Source of the DNA: Panax quinquefolius
Taxonomy: Eukaryota > Streptophyta > Magnoliopsida > Apiales > Araliaceae
Assembly (NCBI GenBank): GCA_020205615.1
Contig: JAINUW010000482.1
Location: 1-64,000, forward strand
Length of the DNA: 64,000 nucleotides
Direction of reading: 5' to 3'
Each line of letters begins with the position of its first letter. Positions within the stretch are counted from its first letter, which is position 1. The notes beneath the pieces are model-generated. The model worked only from the letters and a program-made list of their open reading frames with translations, made no database searches and was not told the origin of the DNA. A program made the translations under genes and the position numbers. Positions 34,035 to 44,379 of the stretch are shown piece by piece.

Positions 34035-34589
34035 CTTCAACATTCTCATGAATACTTTCCTCCTCTACATGTGGTTCATCGGCATGGATCTCATTATCAT
34101 TAATTTCGGGCCATTGGAACAGTTAGCACGAGATCTAGACGTTCTATTAGAAGCCATTAAAGCAACCTGAGAAACAAAAATATGAATGTGACACTCGTAA
34201 GAAAAGTTATTAGTTAAATCTAATGAAAAAGAGAGAGCTTTCACGGTTATTAGTTAAATCAAACTAAGTCCCCAAAATTAAAAAATACATCCAAATGAAA
34301 TACATCCGAAAATAAGTTGGCTAGCTAATCTGTAAATTTGTAGACACCAAGGTGGGGGGGAGGCGTAGTAGTCCATTTAATTTCCAGTTTAGTCTAATTT
34401 GATCTTCAAATCTACTTACATTGAAATGTTGACAAAGAAGTGTGTTTAAAACACTAATAAGATGATGTAGAAAACAAAGTAAAAGCTAATAAGACAAGGA
34501 GCACCAAGATATAATATCAAAAACGGATCTATCAAAGTGTAACGGCTTCTCTTTTGGAGAAAATGGACAAAGTGTAAAAAACAGATCTA

Positions 34590-37500
34590 TCAATTGTGAT
34601 GTTTATCCTCTTCATTCTTCGTCATCTTCATTTTCCTCACTATCACCCTCCTCTTCATCTTGGGACCCTCATCTTCTCCTTCATCTTCGTCTTCGTCTTC
34701 GCTCTTCGCTCCATTCTCATCTTCATTTTCATCAACAATATGTTCAATCATTCGTCTTTTGAAACGAGATGTATTAATTTGAGATCCTAGTTTTCGCCAT
34801 TTTAGGTCTTTTTCGGTCCATTTTCAACTAATTCAAAGATCAACGTCATTCCTAACCCAATTTATGTTTTCAATATCAACTTCAGAATCGGAGTGATGAA
34901 TTCTTCATTGGTATTGGGTAAATCGTCACTATCGTAATCTACTTCAAAGATCTTCACATAAATCTCTCTATTTTATTCAGTATAACCACACGCCAATTGT
35001 TATCCCTTTGATCATCAACATAAAATATTTGTTGAACCTGAGAAGGCATTACAAAGGGCTCATCGGTTGAACCAAACTTTTGATGATTTACAAGCGTGAA
35101 GCCATAGTCATCAGTTTTGACCCCTCTATCACGTGCTAAACTGTCATACCACTTACATTTGAATAGAACAACTTTGCCAGATCCATAATAATCTAATTCA
35201 ACAACATCTTCCAAAATACCAAAGTATTCAACTACATCTTCCTTAGGATTTCGATCTCTAGCAGATGAATATCCACGAGTAGTTGCTACCACATATACCC
35301 CACTATTCTGCTGTTCTCCTCTTACTCTCACAACTTGTCGAATGGAATCGATACCCATTTACCAAATAACCATCTCCTCTCCTGCCTATCAAATTTGGGC
35401 CAAATGCAAGAGCTTGAACTTCCTTTGAAGCATCGTTATTCATAGTTGCCATCTACAAAATGGTAGCGATATAAGCAAATTCCATCCATTTATTATTAAT
35501 AACCATTACAAAATTTTGCATAAAATTACGTTCAAATAATGTAGTACTTACATAATTCTTAAACCATTCAGAAATTCCTTTTCTTAGCATTGTCAATTTC
35601 CTCAAGGCGTCGGTTTTTGCTTACGCTTTCCACGTCGCAACATATATGAATCTTGCCAAATACTACAAATAAATAAACAAATTAAACAATTTTTTTTTGT
35701 CATAGCTAGTCGGCTAACATAAGTTATTAATATTTCAACAATAAATGTCATTCTTTATTTACTCACCTTAGATATGACTCAACCTCTCAGACAATTAAAT
35801 AGCACATACAGTGTGCACTCTTGACATCATCGCTACATAGAGTACAAACTTTTGGGACATTAAGAAATCGACCTATGTTTCTAAATACAGAGAGAATCTC
35901 TTTTCCTTGTTCATATCCAAACTTCATTTCTTCCAACTCGTTTCCACGCAAAGATTGTTTTGACTCAAATATCTTGAGCAAAATGTAACACATTCTTCAA
36001 AGAATATACCCTTCTACAATTGACCCTTCCGGACGACTTCTATTGCGTAATATACCCTTTTAACTTGCCCATGTATCTTCAAAAGCCCACATTTGTCGAT
36101 ATTTAACATTTCCACTATCTTCGCTTCTTCAATGAGGTGGACACACAAATGTACCATTATATCAAAGAAAAGAGGAGGAAACACCATCTCAAGCTTGCAA
36201 AGTATTAACGGAATTTTTTGTTCAACCATTCATAATCTTCCGATGTGTTATAGTTGGAACATAATTCTCTCAAGTAGTTACAAAGTTCAATTATTGTTGA
36301 AAGCGTATATGCCTCAGGCAAGTCAAGACATCGATTGCTATTGGAAGTAATTGTTGCATTAAAATACGGCAATCGTGACTTTTTAAGACCGAGATCTTGC
36401 CCCCTTCAAATTGATGCAACGTGAAATATTTGAAGCATATCCATCGTGTACCTTAACATTTTTCAACACTTGCAAGAAATCATGTCTTTCTTTCTTAGAC
36501 ATCGAGTAGTAGCTTGCAAGTTTAAAAGGTACTTTGAATTGCTTGCTTGCACGACGGTATTGGATGGAGCTCTCTTCTTATACCCATTGTCATCAAGTCC
36601 AATCGTGCTTTTAAATTATCTTTTGACTTTCCTTGTACACTTAACAATGTCCCAATCAAAGCTATCACAAATGTTTTTGGCAATGTGCATTCCATCTAGA
36701 TTGTGGCGCAACAAAAGGTTCCGCTTAATATGACAATTCAAAGAAAATAGATTTCTTCCTCCAATTATGTTTTGAGTCATGGGAATGGTCTTCGTGCTAG
36801 TGGGTGTCTTTCCAAAAGTGACATTAATAGCATTAACTTGTTCAAGAATATCAAACTCGATGGCACCAACCGGAGCTTCACTATGGTCACATTCTCCGTT
36901 AAATCTTTCGTGTATCAAACCTATAACTATGACCCGACTCCGTAAAAACAACGATGCCCGATATAACATTCCTTACTTTGCAATCTACAAGAACGAGTGT
37001 TCATTTGACATGATGGACAAGCTAACTTACCTTTAGTACTCCAACTGCATAACATAGCAAGAGTCGGAAAATCACTAATTGTCCACAACAAAGGTCCGCA
37101 CGATTTGGAACTTTGTACCGTTAGATGCATCATACGTTTCAACCCCATTACTCCATAGTATCTTCAACTCCTCAATTAAAGGTTGCATATACACGTCAAT
37201 ATCATTACATGGAGAGTTTGGACCAGGTATTAACAAAGGCATGATAAAATACTCCTGCTTCATACACATCCATGGTGGTAAGTTATATACAACAATTGTC
37301 ACTGGCCATATACTATACGGTGACCCATGGGTAAAGGGACTCATGCCATCGGGATGTATCGAGTCTTACATTTCGATGTTCTTTGAGAGAATGTAGGGTA
37401 CATTGTATCCAAATGCTTCCAAGCTGCAGAGTCAGCTGGATGACGATTCACTCCATCTTTCCGTCGCTTTACATGATGCCACATCATGTATTTTGCAGTT

Positions 37501-38317
37501 TCTACAGACATAAATAGCCTCTGTAATCTCTAATTAACGCTAAATAACGTAATTGCTTCACGACTACTTTGCTCCTCTTCGTTTTTTGTATCTATTTGTG
37601 TCTTCTCTAATACAACCATCTCTGGCCCGCTTCCATCTCGATGATTTGCAAACCGTATAAGACTCTAATTTTTCATTCTCCTCCAAAAGAGCATACAATC
37701 ATTCTCGCATGCATCAATCTTCTCATAACCAAACCCTAAATTTCCAACCATTTTCTTCATTTCATAAAATTATCGTGCAAGTTTGCAAATGATGGAAATG
37801 ATGACTTGAACTTACTTGAGCAATCCATCAAAGGACACATCATCCATTTGCTAACATTTTATGATTGAAAAGCCATACAACGAATGAAAGGACTGTCTCA
37901 TTTTCACATCCAGGATATAAAGGTTGATTGGCCTCTCGACATGTACTTTTGGTATTTTGAAGCTTCAAATTAATTTAATCTACACCGTGATCCCTAAATA
38001 TATCATTTACCATCTCAAGCATACGATGCTCATCTTGGATTGTGATGGTTCTTCGTGAACATCATCATTACTCACATCCCCGACAATCACATCTTCCCTC
38101 GATGCACCCAATTCGTGTAGCCAAACATAAATCCATCACAAATCAAATGTTCATTTAATAGTAGCTCGAACTGTATCGCCATTTACACAATTCTTACATG
38201 GGCAAGGAATTCTTCCTGTTACCATGCCCACTTTTTCGAAACCAAAGTCCGAAATATCTTTATGCTCGCAAGATATTCTCTTGAATATCTTGGTAATTCC
38301 ATCCACATCTTATCCAT
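34590..38317 (-). pseudogene. CACTA transposase tnp2 (Transposase_21/DUF4218/DUF4216), decayed
   Basis: Minus strand from MDKMWMELPRYSREYL (38317) onward. Recognisable blocks in order: the zinc-like N-terminus (RIPCPCKNC), GFGYEKIDACENDCMLFW, KYMMWHHVKRRKDG with HPADSAAWKHLD, PYSIWPVTIVVYNLPPWMC, LLIPGPNSPCNDIDVYMQPL, LLWTISDFPTLAMLCSWSTKG, LRHNLDGMHIAKNICD, PLILCKLEMVFPPLFFDIMV (DUF4218), and a DUF4216 part (VVLFKCKWYDS, DEPFVMPSQVQQIFYVDD). An acidic tail ends near 34590. It would cut at the CACTA ends. Several frameshifts and stops break it, and introns are also likely. Confidence 0.9.
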
Positions 38318-38569
38318 AATATTATGTCCCTAAATCAAATTGAACAACCATCAAAATGATATTGTGTATAGAAATCTATCATACCAACCAAACTCTGGGG
38401 TTCACTCAAACAAAACAAAAAAGGTGTATATATGTAAGATTTATGCCAAGTCCCTTCCCACCACTCGAGATATTCATATAATTGCTCCTCCTCCCTAAAT
38501 TTACCACACATGCATTATTATATAATTAAATCAGGTTTCATGATTTTACCACACTACCATATTGTGACC

Positions 38570-38700
38570 CTCTAATAGAATACCTTCAGAGGCTTATATA
38601 CCGACTCGAGCATGTCGATCGTCGCTATATATATCTATTGCTACGGTTCTGCCCCGACCGTCGCTATACCTCGTCGCCATATCTTGATTTTCTAGTAGTG
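38570..38700. repeat. Internal CACTA terminus inside the large element
   Basis: The plus strand ends GATTTTCTAGTAGTG at 38700; reverse-complemented it is CACTACTAGAAAATCAAG, closer to the left end of the element than the outer right end is. It is preceded by GACCGTCGCTATA-type subterminal repeats. Its outer flank is CAA, which does not match the TAT target duplication. It looks like the original 5' end of the autonomous element, now internal. Confidence 0.75.
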
Positions 38701-39835
38701 CAAATTAATAAGAATAACTAGAACCCAATTCTTAAATAATTCAAGCAAGAGGCCGTAAGTATGACTAAATAGGCAATTAGCACAGATTTGCAATATAATT
38801 CGATCCAGCTGATTCAAACAAACTGCTACCAAGTCGAGCCTCTCACCAACCAACAATGATGTTAATCAATAAAAATAAAAGATATTTTAATTACCTCATA
38901 CCCCAAGTAACATGCAAAATCCAACATGTGCAACTTCTAAATGAAAATGCCCTTTATTATCAAAGATACCAAACTTCCATTGAGAATGCAAACCACTCCA
39001 CCGACAAAAAAAATATCTCATAACAAATTCGGTGATTTTGAATTTTGATACCTCAAACCTCAAGGGAAGGCAATTCTTATGCCGCTTTTTAGCTATAAAT
39101 CCTGTGTTTCTATTCAAAGCATTATAGACATTTAACTTCCGTGGTTAAGATTTTTAAATGGAATGGGATAGTATACATGAATAAATGTTATTATTTCCGT
39201 GGTTATCTTATAATAAATGGTTTCAATTTTTGGAACCTAGAAACAAAATAATAAATTCATGTAAAAGCAATTTAGTTTTTTATTGAGAAACAAATGTCAA
39301 GTAATATATCAAACAGAATAATTGACTCACAATCATCTTATATGCTCAAGGCGCACTACAACAAGACCTCGTAACTACGCACCAAAAGAAAAAGGAATAA
39401 ATAAATAAAATTTTAAAAGGCCTACAAACATACAATTCACGTAACAAAAAATATACATATACATATAGATATAGATACACACATATATATTCTATATAAA
39501 ACCGAAAAGAACTAAAGATCAAGAATTTTGTTCGCCAAATAAAAAGCTTTAATTGGTATATGCATGATGAAATAGCAAGTAGTTATGCAAAGAATACAAA
39601 CCTTCAATACCTTAGATTTAACATGTGTCCAACAAAACCATAGATATTTCCATTCAATTAGCATAAGACCATAATCCCAAAGAACAAATGAACAAATATT
39701 CCTAATGAGAAAAAAAAAATGCAAACAATTTGTTGGCGAATCTTAAGATTTCCTTTAATGCCTTTCCTCCACCCAAAAATAAATCAAACAAAATGAAAAT
39801 AAAGCCAAAGAACACAAGTAAAAAAAACTCCTCAC
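38701..39835. other. Segment between the two right-type ends, no gene seen
   Basis: AT-rich, with no protein recognised. It may be intron or flank of the captured CCR-like gene, whose exon ends at 39836 with a donor pointing into this segment. Confidence 0.4.
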
Positions 39836-40080
39836 CTTCGTTATCCACGATGATCCGGACGAAATAGCCACGTATTAGAAATTGATTAACAATAGCGAGG
39901 CCTAAGAAAGAAACGCCGCTGGTGAAGCACACCGGCCATTAGACGCTTGTTCTCGAGCTCCTCTTCGTCTTTACTTCTCCACGCACCGGCGTATGATAGC
40001 AGCAATCAGCGGAATTGTTCGATCTCGGTCCTCTGGCTCCGACTACACCAACCGCCTCACCATCCCATATCCTATACCTT
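39836..40080 (-). pseudogene. Captured first exon of a CCR-like NAD(P)-binding reductase
   Basis: Minus strand. One frame gives TEIEQFR, SYAGAWRSKDEEELENKRLM. After a shift it gives the Rossmann start VCFTSGVSFLGLAIVNQFL and GYFVRIIVDNE, ending at a donor GAAG|GTGAG (39836). The G-x-S-F-L-G-x-x-I-V pattern and the RGY-V-R strand match plant cinnamoyl-CoA-reductase-like short-chain dehydrogenases. Catalytic YxxxK lies in later exons that are absent. A stop and a frameshift are present. The exact family member is uncertain. Confidence 0.6.
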
Positions 40081-40244
40081 GATTAAGCTTCAATAGTTCA
40101 AAATCTTTGTTCAATTTTGCACTAAAACCCTAAGTACTACCGCACTGCATTCGATTTCGATTTGGGAAAAAAAATTGACCAGAGAAAAAAGTGGAAAGTG
40201 AAGATACTGATTTGGGGAAAGTGGGAGGGTTTTATCTTTTAAAA

Positions 40245-40357
40245 AAAACCTCTATACCGACGGTTCCTTGCTGACCGTCGCTATAGATACCCTATAGCGA
40301 CGGTTCCGTGCCGACCGTCGCTATAGCTCGTCGCTATATGTCGAATTTCTAGTAGTG
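40245..40357. repeat. Right subterminal repeats and TIR of large CACTA
   Basis: Four copies of GACCGTCGCTATAG or ACCGACGGTTCC-like units, then TCGAATTTCTAGTAGTG at the end, followed by target-duplication copy TAT. Confidence 0.9.
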
Positions 40358-40360
40358 TAT

Positions 40361-40440
40361 GCAATTACTAAAAGCAAGATGATTCCAATTCCCAATTCAA
40401 CTGTGCAGTCCAATATGGTTTATTCTAAGAATGAGAACAG
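40361..40440 (+). pseudogene. Captured SAC phosphatase, exon b, right half
   Basis: Directly after the TAT duplication the frame continues AITKSKMIPIPNSTVQSN and then YSKNENR, ending AACAG|GTCTTT in phase 2. With 28430-28515 it makes one exon with no stop. Confidence 0.85.
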
Positions 40441-41018
40441 GTCTTTTGTCAATTCTGCATGTAAATGTAATATGTCATTTGTACTTCTAAGCAGACAGAA
40501 GGGGTTTAGATTCTTGTCCCTTTGTATCTTAATAAGCACCGTCTTTTGATGTGTTTGTTTTGATTCTTATTTTAAGTTATTTTTGAATCTTTCTGTGTTA
40601 TAGGTGTTGTGGGTGTGTTTACTTCATACTAAACTCATGTTCATATTATATTTGTATTACGTTTAAAAGATTTGATGTAGAATATAATTTGTCAAAGATC
40701 TAATTGTAAATATAAATATGCTAAATGGTACCATCAATATGTCTTTGATTGTTATAAATGTTTATAGAGGTTCTTGCCTGTTTATATCCTGTGACTTACA
40801 GGTAAACTACATTGGTGTTGTGATGTTAATTTATGATGTTGAATGAGGACAAGGTACCATCTGGTTTTGAGAGGGATTTTTTATTTTTATTTTTTTGGTT
40901 TATTTTTATTTTTGCCTCGTTGACTTGATAAGTTAACAGCTCTCTCTTTTAATTCTTTTAGCGTTTACTGGATGTTGATGTATTCTTTTCCTTTGTCCTT
41001 TTTCTGTTGATGACATAG

Positions 41019-41241
41019 ATATAAGAAGCTCCTATGCACAGTGGATCTGACAAAGGACTTCTTTTTTAGCTACTCCTATCATGTCATGCGTAGTTTTCAA
41101 AAGAACATCTATAACCATGAGGCTGGACAACTCATTTATGAAACAATGTTTGTTTGGAATGAGTTCATGACTCGTGGAATTCGCTATCACCTTAAGAATA
41201 CTCTCTGGACAGTCGCACTAGTGTACGGGTTCTTTAAACAG
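41019..41241 (+). pseudogene. Captured SAC phosphatase, exon c
   Basis: The acceptor GACATAG (to 41018) completes the split arginine codon. The exon then encodes YKKLLCTVDLTKDFFFSYSY, YETMFVWNEFMTRGIRYHL and ALVYGFFKQ, a highly conserved SAC stretch. It ends at donor CAG|GTACTC in phase 0. No stop is seen. Confidence 0.9.
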
Positions 41242-41738
41242 GTACTCAATTCATGGGCTCTGAGCTACTTCATTATTCTGAAACTTCGTATATAACTATT
41301 GATTCTATGATTTTGCCCCTTCTGCTTAGTGGCATAATCTTGCATCATCTTTTAATGCTGAAATTTAGTTGTTATTGTTCTTACTTCCTAGTTCATTTCA
41401 TTTTGCTTTTGGTGGTATTTGTTGTTAATATCAACTCGTTTCTCCTGAAATCTAAATTTTTCAGGAGTTTCGAAGGGACTTCATTCATCAGGAATTTCAA
41501 GAAACTTCATGTCACATAAAATTTTATCTTGTCTTTTGTAGTATTAGTTAACTAAATTGGTAAATATTCCTGTTTTTGTCAAACCAGATGATCCGGAAGA
41601 TAACTTATGCAAATGACTGAAATCTTTTCTGCATGGTTACAATGTTTGGTGTCAAATTAGTTGTTCCATGCTCTGCAATCGTACTGCTTCAACGAAATAG
41701 TATTGTGATATTTATGCTTTCATAAATTGTTATATCAG

Positions 41739-41815
41739 GTCAAACTCTCAACATCTGGAAGGGACTTCAAGTTGACCATTATTGCGAGACGATCTCAGCA
41801 TTATGCAGGAACCAA
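41739..41815 (+). pseudogene. Captured SAC phosphatase, exon d
   Basis: After acceptor TATCAG the exon encodes VKLSTSGRDFKLTIIARRSQ and HYAGT. The donor is AA|GTTTGG, where AG|GTTTGG is likely ancestral. This still splices in frame and gives Lys in place of Arg at the joint. Confidence 0.85.
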
Positions 41816-42123
41816 GTTTGGACAAATGAATAAAAAACGAAGAAGTTCAAATTGTTTTCTCTTACTAAGATGATTCATAGACATGCATGTTCTTTCACTA
41901 TACTTGGGGAAAAGTTAAATTCTCATCTCCATGACCTATTCTAGAGTATTTACCTAAAAAAATCCCTCATATTGAATAAGGGGAAAAACAGTACAAGGTC
42001 TCTGTATAGTAAATATGTATGAACTGCACATATGCAGAGTGCATCTAAAATGATAGATTAATATCTGAAAAAAGCTTCTTTGTTCCTTACTTGCAATGAT
42101 TATTCTCTTTTTGTCTGGTGTAG

Positions 42124-42364
42124 ATATTTGAAACGAGGGGTAAATGAGAAGGGTCGTGTTGCCAATGATGTTGAGACCGAGCAGATTGTGTTTGAAGATG
42201 TTCCTGAAGGATGCGACTCAAATAAGTTCTGTTTTGCAGAACAGGGGTTCAATATCCCTTTTCTGGCCACTGATGTTCAACCAGTTGTTTCTGTTGAAAG
42301 ATTTGTTTCATACAGGGAGAGAGCTGCAGGGATGTATTCAGCTTTACCATTTGCATTTTCTCAG
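42124..42364 (+). pseudogene. Chimeric exon: SAC phosphatase fused to ABCG transporter
   Basis: The first part encodes the SAC segment [20 protein letters not shown] and [11 protein letters not shown] one-base shift follows, and the remaining SAC DNA ([15 protein letters not shown] in another frame) is read out of frame. At about 42265-42268 it switches to a PDR-type ABCG transporter, restoring the frame: [29 protein letters not shown]. That block precedes the last membrane segments of PDR proteins and most resembles the ABCG32 type. The exon is open throughout (80 codons plus one base) and ends CAG|GTGTGG in phase 0. The SAC catalytic CX5R motif lies further C-terminal and is not included. 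Confidence 0.88.
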
Positions 42365-42467
42365 GTGTGGGTTCTGGTATTCCTTTCCATTATAGTATTA
42401 AATTTGTTTGCTCAAAACTCATATTTTTTCTGTGCTTGCTTACAAATGCTCTATCTTTCCTCTGCAG

Positions 42468-42836
42468 GTTGTAATTGAGTTCCCATATGTGCTAGGGCAG
42501 GCACTCATATACAGCATAATATTCTACTCAATGGCCTCATTTGAGTGGACTGCATTGAAGTTTATTTGGTACATGTCTTTTATGTATTTCACCATGCTAT
42601 ACTTCACCTTTTGGCTATCCATCATTGTAATTATGAACTTCTCATATACCACTCTACAATTTTACACCATTTTCACCAGAATAACATGCAGTACGTCTTT
42701 TATCTATTTTCAGAGCTTTGTTGTTGCAGTAAGTCTTAGCGTGCTGCCTGTGATGATACTGGATCTCTGCTGGTTTTTGATGACGTACAACTTACCTGGG
42801 AAACAAATCATATTGATGTTTTCCGTATCCAAGTGA
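42468..42836 (+). pseudogene. Captured ABCG (PDR-type) membrane exon with divergent tail
   Basis: After acceptor CTCTGCAG the frame continues the transporter: [45 protein letters not shown], which are two transmembrane helices of the second ABC2 membrane domain. Past about 42612 it no longer matches a PDR protein and encodes a further hydrophobic stretch of unknown origin, with a stop at 42834-42836. No nucleotide-binding domain is present, so it cannot transport on its own. It is the terminal exon of the chimera. Confidence 0.8.
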
Positions 42837-43089
42837 GACGGATGGTGTCCCGAAGAACATTTTCTTGGTGAACATAGTAGTAATTTATATTGAAAAGTGA
42901 ATTTGAGATGTATATATAGATAGTTTGGTATATATTTTGTGGATATAGTAATTTGAAACTGTAAACGAATGGTATTATTGGGATGTATTTTGAATGGTTG
43001 ATATATTTTGGCTTTAAATTTAAATGAGAATGTAGACCTTTTATCTATATATCATGACATTAGCATATTGTAGGTGCATTGGTAATGTA
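42837..43089. other. 3' flank of the chimera
   Basis: AT-rich and resembling a 3' UTR. No ORF is seen. Confidence 0.4.
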
Positions 43090-43418
43090 GGTGAACCACA
43101 ATTTTTTTTTAATCTACACCATTTTAAAAACATGTAAATGTGCCTAAACGTTGTCTAATATACTAAACAACAACATTTTTAGCCAGAAAACGTTGTGGAA
43201 TCATACCTTCTACAACGATTTTAAGCATCTGCTAATTTATGGAAAACAAATCTACAACGTTTTTTTTTCCTAAAAAACGTTGTGTATTGTGCTTAACTAC
43301 AATATTTTAAAAACGTTGTGTAAGAGTGTCGAATAGATAACACCCTTAACCACGATGTTTTTCTGACTGAAACCACAACGTTTTTTTCGCTTTGTCTATT
43401 TACTGTTTTGTAGTAGCG
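43090..43418. repeat. Right subterminal repeats and TIR of the CACTA-like element
   Basis: At least eight AACGTTGT or ACAACGTTTTT words in both orientations, ending TACTGTTTTGTAGTAGCG. They mirror the left end at 15394-15590. Confidence 0.75.
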
Positions 43419-44218
43419 TAGGGTTAAAATGGAAATCTTAGTTTCTAAAAAGGTGAATTAGAGTTCCCTAATTAAATTAGGTTTTCTAATCACTTAGGAC
43501 TTGCAATTTAGGCTTTATAATTTATTAATTACCATTAAGCTTGCTAAATTAATAGTTAGGGTTGATAATTTAGCAATTAGGGTTCTAATTTAGTAATTAG
43601 GGTTTCTAGATATTAATTAGGGTTTACCTAATTACCATTAAATATAATAATGGTCATAACACACAACTTAAAAATTTTACAGTCATAATTGACTTTTATA
43701 CTATAATTTATCAGTAATGCTAGGGTTTGTACTGTTTCACTATAACTATTCCACAAATTACATTACACACATATCATGTTTGTCTATAGCACTGAAATAT
43801 AAATAATATTATATTATTATTCTCATTCCTTATTCAAAATCCGGACTTAGAGTTTTGAATTCATATATCATATATAACCTTCATACATACCATTATTAAT
43901 TAAGTTAAAATAATTAACTTAACTAATATAATATAATACATATCATAATAATCCTAATAGTCATATCATATATACTATAATTATATTTTCATGGAAAATA
44001 AATAATAAATATTTTATTACAAAATTAATTTATTATAAGAATATAATCTATAATGATCAATAATTCTTAAAAAGAATTCATTTACAATTATTCATCTAAT
44101 AAATAATTTTATTTATCACATATATACATATAATTTATTTTGCACATATTCCCACCCTTATATATATAACAAAAAAATTATTTGCAAAATTTCTTATTGA
44201 AAATATTGGGTTATTACA
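43419..44218 (-). mobile_element. LTR-A of family G2, right part
   Basis: Resumes with TAGGGTTAAAATGG exactly where LTR-B continues at about 49775, and ends GGGTTATTACA. It contains repeated ATTAGGGTT words spaced roughly 20 bp apart. Confidence 0.88.
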
Positions 44219-44379
44219 TCCACCCTCACTTATAAGGATTTCGTCCCCAGAATCACCGTGTCAAAACTTATAAATATAATGGCAAATAGCATACATAGTC
44301 ATTTTAAGTAGATCTCGATAAGATTCGATCAAACTGATCTTTAACCATTCAACATGAAACTTGTTTATCTGATCATATT

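Larger units (their letters stand above)
29516..34157 (-). pseudogene. CACTA second protein (Transposase_24, TNPA-like), spliced and decayed
   Basis: Minus strand. The first exon starts at ATG 34155-34157 (MASNRTSRSRANCSNG). After a frameshift it reads ADEPHVEEESIHENVE and ends at donor GAAG|GTACC (34035). The next exon begins at an acceptor TTTTAG (31766) with GSRPKRKRGPT and IYDANGQPVG, and joins in frame. Further down are a WRDWKSNLKSNNFVHG segment (about 31370-31400) and, at 29516-29764, the C-terminal ILAQVLGPERHGRLRQGGVG and a coiled coil. Such proteins bind the subterminal repeats. Stops after GEFFQ and elsewhere disable it. The 2.27-kb first intron contains the captured Sec61 alpha exon. 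Confidence 0.75.
28516..40357 (-). mobile_element. Large CACTA (En/Spm-type) transposon, 11.8 kb
   Basis: The left end is CACTACAAGAAAATCAGG. The right end, reverse-complemented, is CACTACTAGAAATTCGAC. The 3-bp target duplication TAT is perfect (28513-28515 and 40358-40360) and splits a codon of the SAC exon. Both ends carry clustered CTATAGCGACGGTC subterminal repeats. On the minus strand it encodes a tnp2-type transposase and then a second protein of the Transposase_24 family, which is the usual CACTA order. It also holds captured pieces of Sec61 alpha and a CCR-like reductase. All its genes are broken. A second right-type end lies inside it at 38700. Confidence 0.92.
15394..43418 (+). mobile_element. 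CACTA-like transposon carrying captured genes (28 kb, nested)
   Basis: The left end begins CACTACTATAAAATAG. The right end, reverse-complemented, begins CGCTACTACAAAACAG, and 24 of the 27 terminal bases match. Both ends are followed by AACGTTGT-type subterminal repeats. Flanks are TAA on the left and TAG on the right. The empty site in LTR-B and LTR-C reads GTAATTAGGGTT, so a 3-bp TAG duplication with one later change fits. Removing the two nested insertions leaves about 4.48 kb. It encodes no transposase of its own, only captured SAC-phosphatase and ABCG exons on the plus strand, so it is a Pack-type non-autonomous element. The CACTA superfamily is inferred from ends, duplication length and subterminal repeats. 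Confidence 0.75.

Noticed and set aside
42080..42478. 132-codon frame as an intact transporter or phosphatase gene
   Set aside because: It is one chimeric exon extended into its introns at both ends; neither parent domain is complete.
16481..42836. A resident host SAC gene with TE insertions in its introns
   Set aside because: It lies between CACTA-like ends inside a retrotransposon LTR, lacks the catalytic CX5R region, and is fused to an unrelated ABCG gene.
15394..43418. Reading the 28-kb insertion as a Tc1/mariner (TA duplication) or PIF/Harbinger (TTA) element
   Set aside because: A TA duplication is possible at the site, but CACTAC ends, dense subterminal repeats and the TAG/TAA flanks fit CACTA better.
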